Positions 36,215 through 48,631 are shown, counted from the first letter of the stretch. The stretch: 64,000 nucleotides of DNA from Chryseobacterium flavum (GCF_003385595.1 NZ_QNUE01000003.1:62001-126000); one strand, 5' to 3'. The notes: generated from the letters alone by a model not told the origin. Numbers and translations are program-made.

Positions 36215-38947
36215 TTAGAAACTGAATTCAATTCTTGCAAATAAGAACCGCCCGCCGATACCATACTGGGAAACCTGCCTTGAATAAACAAACTGGTTAT
36301 CAGCTGTTAGAGAACTTATATCGGGACTTTTAGAAGGCTGTATATTTAGGATATTATTACTTCCTATTGTTGCCGAAATATTTTTATTAAAACTATAACC
36401 TACAGATAGATCTGTTACCAAACGGCTGTTAAGGACAAAATGTTCCGCACTTCCTGTTACTCCATCAAAATTGGCATCTACGACATCTGCATCGGCCACT
36501 TTACCAAAGAAAGAATTACGCAGTACGAAAGTAAAGCCAGAAGTCTTTACTGTGTTGGCCAATGCAGCTTTTACACGGGGTACAGCTTCTTCAAAATACA
36601 CTCTGTTAGGTTCTGAAAAATAATTATTGATCTGGCTAACCAATTTCGGAGATGCATGGATATCCCCGATTCTTTTGGTTTGATTAAAGTTTATTCCCAG
36701 ATTATTCTCCAAAGTAACCCCCGATGAAATTTTCGAGTTCTGGGAGATGGTAATATCCAGACCTTTTGTCTGAGAGTCTACAGCATTGGCAAAAAAGTTG
36801 GCCGCGCTTGCTCTTGCCAGATCAAAGGCATCCTGTAGAACAGCCTGATCTGAGCCCGGAGTAAAACTACCATCAGGGCGGTAGAAAAGATCAGTCAGTA
36901 CTACCCTGTCTTTAATCTTTATTAAGTAAGCATCCGCTGTAAAAGTCAGATTTAATGCCGGAATCTCCTGTGCTGTAGGATCGTGAAGTTTCCTGTTTCA
37001 ATTTTGGAATCCCTAATGCCTGTGCAGCCTCAGAATTATTTCTGAAAGTTCCTACCTGTGTTGTTTTCCCTTGCTGAATCAGCGTAGAAGTAGAGCTGTA
37101 ATAGATTTGTGCCAATGAAGGAGCTCTGAAACCTGTGGAAACAGCTCCTCTCCAGTTGAGATTAGAAGCGAGTTTTACATTGGTTGCTATCTTATAATTA
37201 AATGTAGATCCAAAGTCTGAATAATTCTCATATCGTAAAGCACCTTCCAACAGCCATCTGTCAGTAATTTCCAGTTCTGTATCAAAGTAAGCCGCAATAC
37301 TGTTTCTGTTTCCGGAAACTGCATTTTCCGGACTGAAGCCTGGAAAAACCTGAGCTCCTGCAGGTCTTACATTTCCGAAAAAGTCGGTTACTTTTTCATT
37401 TTCAGGGGTTTTAGCTGTTACTACACGGCCATAGATATCGTAAGATGCATAAGAGTTTTCTTTTCCGGCATTTACTTTATAATTTTCGTGTCGGTATTCA
37501 CCACCAAATGCAATGTTCAACCCTTTCAGGATATCATATTTTTTGGAGAAATCCAGGTTGACGGTATTTTGTGAGAATTCAGATCCTCCGGCATCAAAAG
37601 TCCTTGGAGAACCATCTGTAAGCGAAGCATTAAAAGTATTTACAACGCCAAAACCAAAGACGTTTTTCCCAAATGTATTACTGAAATCGATATTCCAGCC
37701 ATCCCATTTTCCTTTGATTCCGGCAGCAAGGGAATAATCATTCACAGTTGCTTCAATCTGGGGGAGATACCCATTGGGTGTAACCGCACTGATGTTTCTT
37801 TCATTGTTTGGAAGCCTGTAAAATCCTCCGGCATTCCCAAGACGGTAGCTGTAACCTCCGAATGAATAAACTTTCCATTCATCATTAACAGGAATTTCAG
37901 AATTGAAAAAGAGTTGGCCTGACTGCAGTTTAGATTGCCCGGCTCTCAGACTGAAATCTTTCCTCTCAATCCTCTGTAATTAAGTTCCTGAGAGGTAAAA
38001 TCTCTGCCCAATATATTCTGAAGATCAGAAATACTGGTTGCCCCTGAGATCTGGGACTGAAAATCGTTCCCAAAATAATCTACCTTGGCTGCATACTGTT
38101 TAATCGTGCTGATAATCTGCTGAGTATTGGGAGTATTGGTAATATTTTTATAGAGTCTATCAATATTAACTCCATCCTGTAATGCTCTGTAATTAATTGC
38201 ATTATAAGCATTGAAAATATCCCCTTCCCTCACTCCGGCTCTGGAATAAGGATCACGATATTGTGCAGAACCTGTCACATTAAAAAAACCGGTTTTGCCT
38301 ATTTTGGCTCCATAATTAAGATCTACGGAAATGGTCTGCCCATCTACTCCGCCGGAGAAATTATTGGTGACAGGAGAAGCATATCCTCCTAAAAATACCT
38401 GTCCGGAAAGCCCCAATCTTTTTTTCAGCCCAAGGTTTATTACTCCTGCAATTGCATCAGAACCATACTGAGCAGCAGCTCCGTCCCTTAAAACCTCTAT
38501 TTTTTCCAATGCAAAGGCAGGAATAGCATTAAGGTCGGTTCCCACAGAACCTCTTCCCGGAGTAAGGGTAACATTAATAAGTGAAGACTGATATCTTCTT
38601 TTTCCGTTTACCAGAACCAAAACCTGATCCGGTCCTAATCCCCTCAAGAGCGCGGGATCTACAAAATCAGTTCCGTCATTAACCGTGTGAGAGGTGGATG
38701 AGAATGAGGGTACAATATAATTTAAAGCCTGACTTATACTGTTAGACGGACTTTGTTTTAAAATTTTCGATATATTAATGATATCTACGGGTACAGGAGT
38801 ATCCGTAAGCGATCTACCGGAGCCTCTTGATCCAAGGATGACCACATCATCTATTTTCTTAGATTGTAAGGTGTCCGTCTGTGCATAGTAAAATGTGGAG
38901 ATAAGCGCAATAGAAGGAACAAAGATTCTTTTTTTGAAATTATGCAT
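36215..38947 (-). pseudogene. TonB-dependent receptor broken by two frameshifts
   Basis: Three consecutive minus-strand frames form one receptor. Segment 1 (38947-37960) has the signal peptide and plug (DDVVILGSRGSGRSL; ALLRGLGPDQVLVLVNGKR; GAAAQYGSDAIAGVIN). At 37959-37961 one base of an A-run is missing (GGAAAGATTTC for GGAAAAGATTTC), so LRGKDFSLRAGQ becomes LRGKISV and a stop. Segment 2 runs to about 36970 and ends near ETSRSYSTG, where two bases seem lost (a GA unit). Segment 3 resumes IPALNLTFTADAYLIKIKDRVVLTD and continues to the barrel end. Restoring three bases gives 911 aa. The leader holds an S-box-like RNA and a Cys-rich mini-ORF. Confidence 0.88.
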
Positions 38948-39000
38948 GTTTGTTGTGTACTTTTTGTTTATAAAATTGTTTTTTAAGCAATACAAATCCT

Positions 39001-39023
39001 GTAACCCTAAATTGTAAGGTTAC
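39001..39023. repeat. Short inverted repeat in the receptor leader
   Basis: GTAACC (39001-39006) and GGTTAC (39018-39023) are inverse copies separated by 11 bases, about 55 bases upstream of the broken receptor start. It could form a weak leader hairpin or a protein site. Confidence 0.3.
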
Positions 39024-39068
39024 CATAGAATTCAAAATGTTTGTATTATCTTTTAGAAATAGAAAAGG

Positions 39069-39092
39069 CTAGAAACAACAACACATGCGCAT
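39069..39092 (-). CDS. Possible Met/Cys-rich leader peptide (MRMCCCF)
   Basis: ATG CGC ATG TGT TGT TGT TTC TAG on the minus strand lies within the roughly 390-base leader of the broken TonB receptor, between the S-box-like RNA and the gene. It could equally start upstream at 39131 or be the end of a 41-codon frame from 39194. Three Cys codons in a row after Met codons resemble attenuator peptides that sense charged tRNA-Cys. The start codons form part of a perfect palindrome (ACATGCGCATGT, 39083-39094). Translation is unproven and the match may be chance. Confidence 0.35.
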   Translation of the reverse strand: MRMCCCF

Positions 39093-39257
39093 GTAGAAAT
39101 GGCATGAGAACATATCAGAGTAATGAAGATTCACTTCATGATCTGAAGAATAAAAAATTACCGATGTTGGGTGATTTCCCTTGTCTTTAAACATTGATTT
39201 TAACTTTAAAACAAAAATTCAAGATGGGAGTAATGATAGAATGATAAACATTTTTTC

Positions 39258-39335
39258 CGGAAGATCCGGCTTATCGATTGCAGCACCTTGCTTGTTTTTG
39301 CAGGTTGCTATCCCATCTAGAGATTCTTGATAATT
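39258..39335 (-). promoter_or_regulatory. S-box-like (SAM-type) leader RNA of the broken TonB receptor
   Basis: The minus strand begins TTATCAAGA (39333 onward) and ends GATAA (39275-39271), which pair as P1. Between them are a small ATCT/AGAT hairpin, GCAACC (39308-39303) and GGTGC (39287-39283) closing a stem, as in the S-box P4 arm. The P2/P3 kink-turn block with GGAGGGA is missing, so this is shorter than a standard SAM-I riboswitch. A CCGGATCTTCCGG hairpin follows directly. A -7 element just upstream places the RNA 5' end at P1. The receptor gene starts about 310 bases downstream. Confidence 0.5.
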
Positions 39336-39341
39336 ACCTGG

Positions 39342-39349
39342 CAAAGATA
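39342..39349 (-). promoter_or_regulatory. -7 element for the broken TonB receptor transcript
   Basis: TATCTTTG on the minus strand is a full TAnnTTTG match; transcription would start near 39335, at the base of the S-box-like RNA. Confidence 0.55.
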
Positions 39350-39457
39350 TAATTATTTCGGAAATAAAAAAACATTTAGCCTAAATTTTCGATTTTCAAA
39401 AAATTACCGTAACAAATTATCTTTTTCTGCGTCTAACGGAATAGTAGTAAAAACATT

Positions 39458-41683
39458 ATGAAAAAAACGATTTTCGCTTTATCCTTATTAAGCTCTGTTT
39501 TTGTTTTTTCACAGGAAAAAAATAACAAGCCTCAGGAAAAGCAGCTTGAAGGAGTAGTTATCACCAAAACTAAAAAAGCCGTTGAGCAAAAGGCAGACCG
39601 TACTATTTTTGATTTTTCTGAACAACCTCAGCTGAATAACGGTAATGTTCTTGAAGGAATAAAAAAACTCCCCGGACTGGTATCAACTGATATCGCAGGG
39701 ATGATGTATCAGGGAAAAATGCTTGAAGTGTACCTTAATGGTAGACCCCTGAATATTACATCAAATGAGCTGAACTCTTTTCTTGAGGGAATGCCTGCCA
39801 ATTCTGTGGACAGAATAGAAGTAATCACCCAGCCCGGTGCAGAATTTCCTGCAACATCCGGTGGTGCAATCATGAATATCATTACCAATAAAAATGCTAA
39901 TAAATATTTAACAGCTACTTATTCGGGAAATTATTCCTTTACAAATTATGACAAATTCAGAAGCAGAACCACCAATTCTGTTAATTTAAATGCAAGAAAT
40001 AAATATTTCGGATGGCAATTGAACGTTGGCCAGAATTATCGTGAAAGTATGCTGAACGGCCAGCAGGATGAACTTCTGACCAGCAAAACAGACCGCTTTT
40101 CCCGAGGATATTTTGCAAAATCAGGACTGACTTTTGACTTAGGACAGGACAGGCTATTATTAAACTACGATATTTATCATAATAATAATGACAATTACAC
40201 CTTAAGTAACGGTCACGGAGATTTACCTTTTGAGAATAACCCAAAGGATTTAAGAGAAGCTTTTTTCAGTTCTTCAGATGTTGCCCATACCAATAACCTG
40301 AGACAGGAAGCAGTTGTAACCTATCAGAAACGTTTTGCTGAAAAATCTCAAAAGCTTGACTTCCAATTCGGTTACACAAGATCGGACAGTAAATTTTCTC
40401 AGGATAATTTCTTTCAGGATGGTACATTTGCGGAAGCTCCAAACCTTCCTATAAATAGTGCTACAAGCGGACTAAAAGGCATTTTGAACAATAAATCGGT
40501 AATGAATATTGCTAATTTCAAAGTAGATTATGCCCAGCCTGTTAAGCTTCTTGATGGTGGAAAAGTGAGCTTTGGGGGATTGTATGAAAGACAGGATTAT
40601 GATACAGAAAGTTTTGGATTAACCAATCTGGAGTATCAGAGACAGACAGCCTCTACCTATCTGGAATTTCAGGCTAAACTGAAAAAATTTGATTTTACAT
40701 TGGGCGCCCGTGCTGAAAATTATGACATTTCCGGGATAACAAGATATTTCAATAAGGATGCAAAGCTGGTGGAAGCCGGTTTAATTCCTTTTAATAAATT
40801 TAAGCTTTTCCCGAATGCGAGTGTACAGTATAACCTGATGAACCAGGTGTATATCGCTGCGAATTACAACAAAAAAATCAGCCTGCCAAGCATTTCCGCC
40901 CTGAACCCGAATAATGTGACATTCTCAGGCCCCAGTACGGAAGTAAACGGAAACCCTAATCTACAGCCAACTATTTTTGATAATTATGAACTAAAAATAT
41001 CAGCCTTTGATTATGCATTTATTGGGTATAGCGTAAGCTCGGCAAGCAATCAGGTGGCACAGATCATCCGAAAAGACGGAAGAAAACTCTTCAATGAGCA
41101 GGTGAATATTTCAAATATGAGAATTCATAACTTTAATGTAGGGTTACCGGTTCCTTTTATGATTCTCAGTAAGCCGATGAGTGAGATTATGAAGTTTAAT
41201 TTTAATCCTGATAAAATTAACTTCATGTACCTGTATGCCGGTTATCAGAAACATGAAATTGACAATCTGAACAATAAAGGGTTCTGGATCTTCAATATCA
41301 TGACGCAGATTATTTTGCCGAAAGATATTAAACTGACAGCCAACTACAGCTATCTGACCCCAAAGGCGGGATATTTCTACTTCACGGCAGAGAAACCATT
41401 CAATAATTCGTTTGACATTACGTTGACAAAGAAGTTTATGAATAACCGTCTGACACTTTCTGTTTTTGCCAATGATATTTTCAACGGGCAGGTAATGCAG
41501 GTACGCTCTAACCCGCTATCAGGAATGCCGGTAATGATCAGCAGCAAGTATGATACTAGAAATTTCGGAATTTCCATCAACTATAAAATCCCAACAAAAA
41601 ATAAACTGGCAAAAGAAGATCCAAATATCTTAAACCAAACTAAAAAAGAGGATAACAGCAGCGTAATGCAGCAGACACAATAA
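39458..41683 (+). CDS. Outer-membrane TonB-type barrel protein (OMP_b-brl family)
   Basis: A 741-aa outer-membrane protein with a signal peptide (TIFALSLLSSVFVFS), a plug (residues about 30-145: VITKTKKAVEQKADRTIFDF, GIKKLPGLVSTDIAG, VYLNGRPLNITSNELNSFLEG, DRIEVITQPGAEFPATSGGA) and a large barrel. It belongs to the outer membrane beta-barrel family rather than classic siderophore receptors. The C-terminus ends in a hydrophilic KEDPNILNQTKKEDNSS tail after the last strand. The frame is complete, unlike the similar gene at 34828. Substrate unknown; no regulator lies directly beside it. Confidence 0.85.
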   Translation: MKKTIFALSLLSSVFVFSQEKNNKPQEKQLEGVVITKTKKAVEQKADRTIFDFSEQPQLNNGNVLEGIKKLPGLVSTDIAGMMYQGKMLEVYLNGRPLNITSNELNSFLEGMPANSVDRIEVITQPGAEFPATSGGAIMNIITNKNANKYLTATYSGNYSFTNYDKFRSRTTNSVNLNARNKYFGWQLNVGQNYRESMLNGQQDELLTSKTDRFSRGYFAKSGLTFDLGQDRLLLNYDIYHNNNDNYTLSNGHGDLPFENNPKDLREAFFSSSDVAHTNNLRQEAVVTYQKRFAEKSQKLDFQFGYTRSDSKFSQDNFFQDGTFAEAPNLPINSATSGLKGILNNKSVMNIANFKVDYAQPVKLLDGGKVSFGGLYERQDYDTESFGLTNLEYQRQTASTYLEFQAKLKKFDFTLGARAENYDISGITRYFNKDAKLVEAGLIPFNKFKLFPNASVQYNLMNQVYIAANYNKKISLPSISALNPNNVTFSGPSTEVNGNPNLQPTIFDNYELKISAFDYAFIGYSVSSASNQVAQIIRKDGRKLFNEQVNISNMRIHNFNVGLPVPFMILSKPMSEIMKFNFNPDKINFMYLYAGYQKHEIDNLNNKGFWIFNIMTQIILPKDIKLTANYSYLTPKAGYFYFTAEKPFNNSFDITLTKKFMNNRLTLSVFANDIFNGQVMQVRSNPLSGMPVMISSKYDTRNFGISINYKIPTKNKLAKEDPNILNQTKKEDNSSVMQQTQ

Positions 41684-41700
41684 TTTTTTTCCAAAGAGAA

Positions 41701-41737
41701 ATGAAAGAGGCAGTAATCATTTTTACTGCCTTTTCAT
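41701..41737. terminator. Bidirectional terminator, barrel gene / thi operon
   Basis: AGGCAGTAA (41708-41716) pairs with TTACTGCCT (41723-41731) with outer ATGAAA/TTTCAT pairing. It lies between convergent genes. Confidence 0.75.
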
Positions 41738-41782
41738 TATATAATACTTCTCATAATTCTGTAACAATTTTTGCCCGATTAT

Positions 41783-42490
41783 CTAAAAATCTATCGTTTG
41801 GAAATGCCAGGCAAGGGTATCTACTAAGGTCAGCTGATTTACTTTTACAGGAAGTCCGGCAATAATCTTTAAGGTCTGCAGAGCCATCATACTGCCTATG
41901 ATTCCGGGCAAAGCTCCTAAAACACCAAGACTGTCACAATCCGGAATATTTTCATCAAAAGGAGGTTCCGGAAATATATCTCTCAGGTTTTTACTTCCGC
42001 AATGGTTAAATACTGCAACCTGTCCTGAGAACCCTAAAATACTGCCGTAAACCAAAGTCTTTTTTAAATTCACACAAGTATCATTCACCAGATATCTTGT
42101 TGAAAAATTGTCTGAACCATCAATAATAACATTGTACCGAGAAAGGATTTCTTCAACATTCTCATCATTGATTTTTTCTTCAATTCCTTTGAATATAACC
42201 TGATGATTAAGTTCTTTTACAAAAGTTGCAGCACTTTTCACTTTGGATAAGCGCACTCTGCTTTCGGTATGAATGATCTGCCGGTTCAAATTATGAAGTT
42301 CAACCTCATCAAAATCTACAACACCTAAAGTTCCTACTCCTGCAGCAGCCAGATATTGTATAACCGGACTTCCCAAACCTCCTGCTCCAATTACAAGAAC
42401 TTTTGAATCCATTATTTTTTTCTGACCTTCCAATCCTATTTCTTCAATGAATATCTGCCGGCTGTACCGCGAAAAATTATCTTTTGTCAT
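41783..42490 (-). CDS. thiF: ThiS adenylyltransferase ThiF (HesA/MoeB/ThiF family)
   Basis: Activates the C-terminal Gly of ThiS by adenylation for sulfur transfer. The 235-aa protein starts at the ATG at 42490 (MTKDNFSRYSRQIFIEE). The nucleotide site is VLVIGAGGLGSPVIQYLAAAG with the Asp in VDFDEVELHNLNRQ. The sulfur-accepting Cys is probably the one in IPDCDSLGVLGALPG. The two CxxC zinc pairs of E. coli ThiF are absent (FNHCGSKNLRDIFP keeps one Cys). It is the last gene of the thiamine operon, 124 bases after thiH. Confidence 0.9.
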   Translation of the reverse strand: MTKDNFSRYSRQIFIEEIGLEGQKKIMDSKVLVIGAGGLGSPVIQYLAAAGVGTLGVVDFDEVELHNLNRQIIHTESRVRLSKVKSAATFVKELNHQVIFKGIEEKINDENVEEILSRYNVIIDGSDNFSTRYLVNDTCVNLKKTLVYGSILGFSGQVAVFNHCGSKNLRDIFPEPPFDENIPDCDSLGVLGALPGIIGSMMALQTLKIIAGLPVKVNQLTLVDTLAWHFQTIDF

Positions 42491-42614
42491 AATTATAATT
42501 AAACCATTTAGATCCTTTAAGTTTTTAAGGACTGAGCTTCGCTTCAAAAAGATACTATCTTAAATCTCCGATTTCTCTTAATTAAATGTTACCTCTTCAA
42601 ACTTGTTAATGGCT

Positions 42615-43733
42615 TTAAAATCCACTATAAACAGAATCCCAGTCTTTCATTACAGGATCATATCCAGCTTTTCTAATCATATTTTTTATCTCCTCCATAC
42701 TTCGCTCATCACTGGTTTCAAATTGCTCTAATGAATCTTTATCCACAGAATATCCTCCCGGGTTCGTTTTTGATCCTGCACTCATTGTTGTAGCCCCCAA
42801 TGTCACTATATTATTCCGGAATACTTCATTTTCCCTGGTAGAAATGGAAATTTCAAGGTCTTCATTCCAGATTCTATAGGCACAGATCAGTTGAAGAAGG
42901 TCTTTGTCTTCCATAATAAAGTTCGGTTCAATAATTCCTTCAGCCGGCCTGAGCCTTGGAAAGGAAACTGAAAATTTACTTTTCCAGTACTGCTTCTGAA
43001 GATAATCAATGTGTAAAGCATTGAAAAAGCTATCCACCCTCCAATCTTCCAGCCCTAAAAGAACTCCCAATCCAATCTTATGAATTTCCGCTCTTCCTAT
43101 CCTGTCCGGGGTCTCCAGCCGGAAATGAAAATTAGATTTTTTACCTTTCGGATGATATTGTCTGTAGACTTCCTGATGATAGGTTTCCTGATATACCAAA
43201 ACAGAATGCACACCTTCTTCATGAAGCAGCCTGTATTCATCTTCCAATAATGGCTGAACTTCAATTGAAATATTGGAAAAATAAGGTTTTAACCTACGAA
43301 CAGCATTTTGAAAATAAGGCACTCCCACTATTTTACCGGCTTCTCCGCTCACCAGTAATACATGGTTTACCCCCATTGATTTCAGTACCGAAGCTTCAAT
43401 CATCAGTTCGATATCTGAAAGTGTTTTTCTTTTCAGGTTATTATCAAGACTGAACCCACAGTAGGTACAGATATTCTGGCACTCATTACTGAGATACAAC
43501 GGAGCATAGAGCTGAATAATTTTTCCAAATCGTTTTTGAGTGAGCCGCTGTGTCATTCCTGCCATCAGTTCCAGTTCCTGAGAGGCGGCTGGCGAAAGGA
43601 AATTCAGAAAATCATCAAGCGTTTTATTTTTTTTCTGAAGACTGTATCTTACGTCAGACAAACTTACTTTCTCAAGTTTATCCTTTACCTCATCCCATTG
43701 ATAGTTTTCAAAAACATCTTTAAAGCTTTTCAT
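42615..43733 (-). CDS. thiH: 2-iminoacetate synthase ThiH (radical SAM)
   Basis: Cleaves tyrosine to dehydroglycine (2-iminoacetate) and p-cresol for thiazole formation. A 372-aa radical SAM enzyme with the CxxxCxxC cluster motif in NECQNICTYCGFSLDNN. LLVSGEAGKIVGVPYF is the SAM-binding GEAxxxV segment, and TLGATTMSAGSKTNPGGY is the BATS-domain end. Use of ThiH and not the oxygen-dependent ThiO is notable beside a cbb3 oxidase and catalase. The gene starts 9 bases after thiG. Confidence 0.95.
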   Translation of the reverse strand: MKSFKDVFENYQWDEVKDKLEKVSLSDVRYSLQKKNKTLDDFLNFLSPAASQELELMAGMTQRLTQKRFGKIIQLYAPLYLSNECQNICTYCGFSLDNNLKRKTLSDIELMIEASVLKSMGVNHVLLVSGEAGKIVGVPYFQNAVRRLKPYFSNISIEVQPLLEDEYRLLHEEGVHSVLVYQETYHQEVYRQYHPKGKKSNFHFRLETPDRIGRAEIHKIGLGVLLGLEDWRVDSFFNALHIDYLQKQYWKSKFSVSFPRLRPAEGIIEPNFIMEDKDLLQLICAYRIWNEDLEISISTRENEVFRNNIVTLGATTMSAGSKTNPGGYSVDKDSLEQFETSDERSMEEIKNMIRKAGYDPVMKDWDSVYSGF

Positions 43734-43742
43734 TATTCTGAT

Positions 43743-44519
43743 TTATTCAAATAAAAATGAGGTAAGCGGACTTGAAGCTTCCGCATGGTTAGCAATGGCC
43801 CCCAGTCCTGATTCAAAAGCTCTTCTTCCGGCAATTACACCTTCTTTAAAAGCAACAGCCATATTCAACGGATTTCCGGCAACAGCAATAGCCGTATTCA
43901 CCAAAACGGCATCTGCTCCCATTTCCATTGCTTTAGCAGCATCTGACGGCGCTCCGATTCCTGCATCTACCACTACGGGAACATTACTTTGACTGATGAT
44001 TATTTCCAGAAAATCCTGTGTTCTTAATCCTTTATTTGTTCCTATCGGTGCTCCCAAAGGCATTACTACTGCCGTTCCGGCATTTTCAAGACGCTTACAT
44101 AAAACCGGATCGGCATGGATATAAGGCATCACTATGAAGCCTAGTTTTGCAAGTTCTTCCGTAGCATACAAGGTTTCGATAGGATCTGGCAATAAATATT
44201 TTGGGTCAGGATGGATTTCCAGCTTTACCCAGTTGGTCTCCAAAGCTTCTCTTGCTAATTGTGCTGCTAATACAGCTTCTTTAGCAGTTCTGGCTCCGGA
44301 AGTATTGGGAAGAAGATGAACATTGGTCTCTTTTAATGAATCAAGCAGATCATCCTCACCGGCCTGAGCATCAATTCTTTTGAGCGCCAGGGTCACCATA
44401 TTGGTTTCGGATGCGACTACAGATTGTATCATATCTCTCATGCTTCCGAACTTTCCTGTTCCTAAGAACAGTCTTGATTCAAAAGTTCTTCCTGTTATTT
44501 CTAATTTCTGATTATTCAT
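43743..44519 (-). CDS. thiG: Thiazole synthase ThiG
   Basis: Forms the thiazole phosphate ring from DXP, ThiS-thiocarboxylate and dehydroglycine. A 258-aa TIM barrel with the Schiff-base Lys in [11 protein letters not shown], phosphate loop [31 protein letters not shown], and the family end [11 protein letters not shown]. Its start overlaps the thiE stop by 4 bases, so the two are coupled. Works as a complex with ThiH. Confidence 0.96.
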   Translation of the reverse strand: MNNQKLEITGRTFESRLFLGTGKFGSMRDMIQSVVASETNMVTLALKRIDAQAGEDDLLDSLKETNVHLLPNTSGARTAKEAVLAAQLAREALETNWVKLEIHPDPKYLLPDPIETLYATEELAKLGFIVMPYIHADPVLCKRLENAGTAVVMPLGAPIGTNKGLRTQDFLEIIISQSNVPVVVDAGIGAPSDAAKAMEMGADAVLVNTAIAVAGNPLNMAVAFKEGVIAGRRAFESGLGAIANHAEASSPLTSFLFE

Positions 44520-45130
44520 ATCATTACTTTTTTTAGTTCGTTAATAATGGCCGGCTGCCTGGTAATGAGCCCCGATACAGCAACACCATAAACTCCTATT
44601 TGCTGTAAGGGTAAAATATCTTCAGAAGCGACGCTCCCGATTGCAAATATTTTAGGGATTTCCATTGATTTATCTTTTAACCCTTCAACGATATTCCGGT
44701 ATCCTTCAAATCCAAGAACAGGGCTTAGCTTTTCCTTGGTAGTGGTAAATCTCAATGGCCCCAAACCAATATAGTCACAAGTTTCATTGATTCTCCGGAT
44801 AACATCTGAAAGGGTATTCGCTGTCCCCCCGATGATTTTGTTTTCGCCTAAGATCAGTCTTGCTTCTTCAATAGAGCTGTCATTCAAACCTAAGTGCACT
44901 CCGTCAGCATCTATTTCTTTAGCTATTTGTACATGATCATTGATAATACAAACTGAATGATATTCTGAGCAAAGTTGTTTTGAAATTTCACAAAGGTTTA
45001 TCAATTCATTTTCAGGAGCATTTTTCCATCGAACCTGCACCCATTTGATCCCGTTATCCAGAGCTTTACGGATATGAAGTTCCTGTTCCTGTCGGGTATT
45101 TCCCTGTGATATGTATTGTAATTTTTCCAT
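44516..45130 (-). CDS. thiE: Thiamine phosphate synthase ThiE
   Basis: Joins HMP-pyrophosphate and thiazole phosphate to give thiamine phosphate. A 204-aa TIM barrel with KWVQVRWKN, the DGVHLGLND pyrimidine-site strand, and the phosphate-binding [15 protein letters not shown] and [10 protein letters not shown] loops. All key catalytic positions (Arg, Lys, Ser/Thr loop) are present, making it the likelier true ThiE compared with the paralogue at 45849. Six bases separate it from thiD. Confidence 0.92.
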   Translation of the reverse strand: MEKLQYISQGNTRQEQELHIRKALDNGIKWVQVRWKNAPENELINLCEISKQLCSEYHSVCIINDHVQIAKEIDADGVHLGLNDSSIEEARLILGENKIIGGTANTLSDVIRRINETCDYIGLGPLRFTTTKEKLSPVLGFEGYRNIVEGLKDKSMEIPKIFAIGSVASEDILPLQQIGVYGVAVSGLITRQPAIINELKKVMI

Positions 45131-45135
45131 GTTTT

Positions 45136-45848
45136 CTATGAATGTGTTCCCAATAATGTAGAATTGCTTTTTAAAAATTTTTCGATGTATAATTTTCCAT
45201 GTTTACAGGCGGCTTTCATATTTTCACCTTTAGCAAGTTCTGCTGTAATGGCTGATGATAAAACACAACCTGAACCATGCTTAGGAAAATATACCGTATT
45301 ATTTTCAGCAGGAACTAAAAGAGTTTTTTTTCCGTTTTCAACTAAAATATCCGTTCCTAAATGATCTTCCCTATGCCCTCCTTTGATTAATAATGAACAT
45401 TGATGGGTATCCGGCAAAAGATTATTTTCCTTTAAAACACTGTATTCATTATAATTGGGAGTTATTAAACTGAGCTTATTAATGGTATTTTTTAATTGAG
45501 AAAGGGTTTCAAGATCAAAAAAAGTGAATTCGGAGGTACTTTTCAGGACAGGATCCCAAACCATTTTAATTTCAGAATTATACTTTTGAACCGCTTCTAC
45601 AATTTTACCTAGAAATTCTGCATCCCTCACAATTCCGATTTTCACTGCTGAAACGGGATAGTTCTCCATCAGCACCTGAATCGCACCGGTAACTTCTTCC
45701 ACAGGACGCCAGTCCAGACTAAGACATTTTGAAGCAGTCTGTAATGTTAATGCGGTACATACTCCCAAGCCCATCACTTTGGATTGCTCAAAGGTTTTAC
45801 TGTCTGATAGTAAACCAGCTCCACCAGTCGGGTCAAAACCCGCAATAC

Positions 45849-45873
<25 letters not shown>
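45136..45873 (-). CDS. thiD: Hydroxymethylpyrimidine (phosphate) kinase ThiD
   Basis: Phosphorylates HMP and HMP-phosphate to HMP-pyrophosphate. A 245-aa ribokinase-fold enzyme: SIAGFDPTGGAGLLSDSKTFE at the N-terminus, VWDPVLKSTSEF, ITPNYNEYSVL, and the anion hole with catalytic Asp-type loop KHGSGCVLSSAITAELAKG (Cys variant of GTGC). Its start lies inside the upstream gene, overlapping it by 25 bases, so translation is coupled. Confidence 0.94.
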
Positions 45874-48268
<2,395 letters not shown>

Positions 48269-48475
48269 TTAACCGCCCTGAGTGGCAGTAATGATTAAAA
48301 CTGAATCTTTATCTTTAAGGGAAGTTTCTGCCCAGGCAGACAGCGGGATAATGCGATTATTGAGCGCTATGGCAATTCCTTTTTTCTTTCCGGGCAATTC
48401 CATAGCAAGCAACACCTCCAGGTTCGGCGGAAGTATCTCAAATATTTTTCGGGTGTGGTTGATAATAAGTTCCAT
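48269..48475 (-). CDS. thiS: Sulfur carrier protein ThiS
   Basis: A 68-aa ubiquitin-like sulfur carrier. It ends in the required di-glycine (ITATQGG), has the AIALNNRIIPLSAW core and is encoded first in the operon behind the TPP riboswitch. I start at the ATG at 48475 (MELIINHTRKIFEIL); the earlier start at 48496 only adds seven residues. Confidence 0.93.
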   Translation of the reverse strand: MELIINHTRKIFEILPPNLEVLLAMELPGKKKGIAIALNNRIIPLSAWAETSLKDKDSVLIITATQGG

Positions 48476-48549
48476 TCCTAATAAATTTAAATACACTTTA
48501 GGAATGGCTGTTATTGTACAATAGAATGCACAGCAAAAGTCATCTACTT

Positions 48550-48622
48550 TTCCCTACGCTGGTATGATCCAGATCAGGTTCAAAGGGTAAAGTCTCAGTC
48601 TGTTGTCAACAGACACCCCTAA
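48550..48622 (-). promoter_or_regulatory. TPP riboswitch of the thiamine operon
   Basis: The minus strand reads AGGGGTGTCTG, a P3 hairpin (GTTGACAAC), then CTGAGACTTTACCC, TTTGAACCTGATCTGG, ATCATACCAGCGTAGGGA. All conserved cores (CUGAGA, ACCC, GAACCUGAUCUGG, AUACCAGCG, GGGA) are present. It sits 75 bases before thiS and should shut off the eight-gene operon when TPP is abundant. Confidence 0.96.
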
Positions 48623-48631
48623 AGTATGGGG

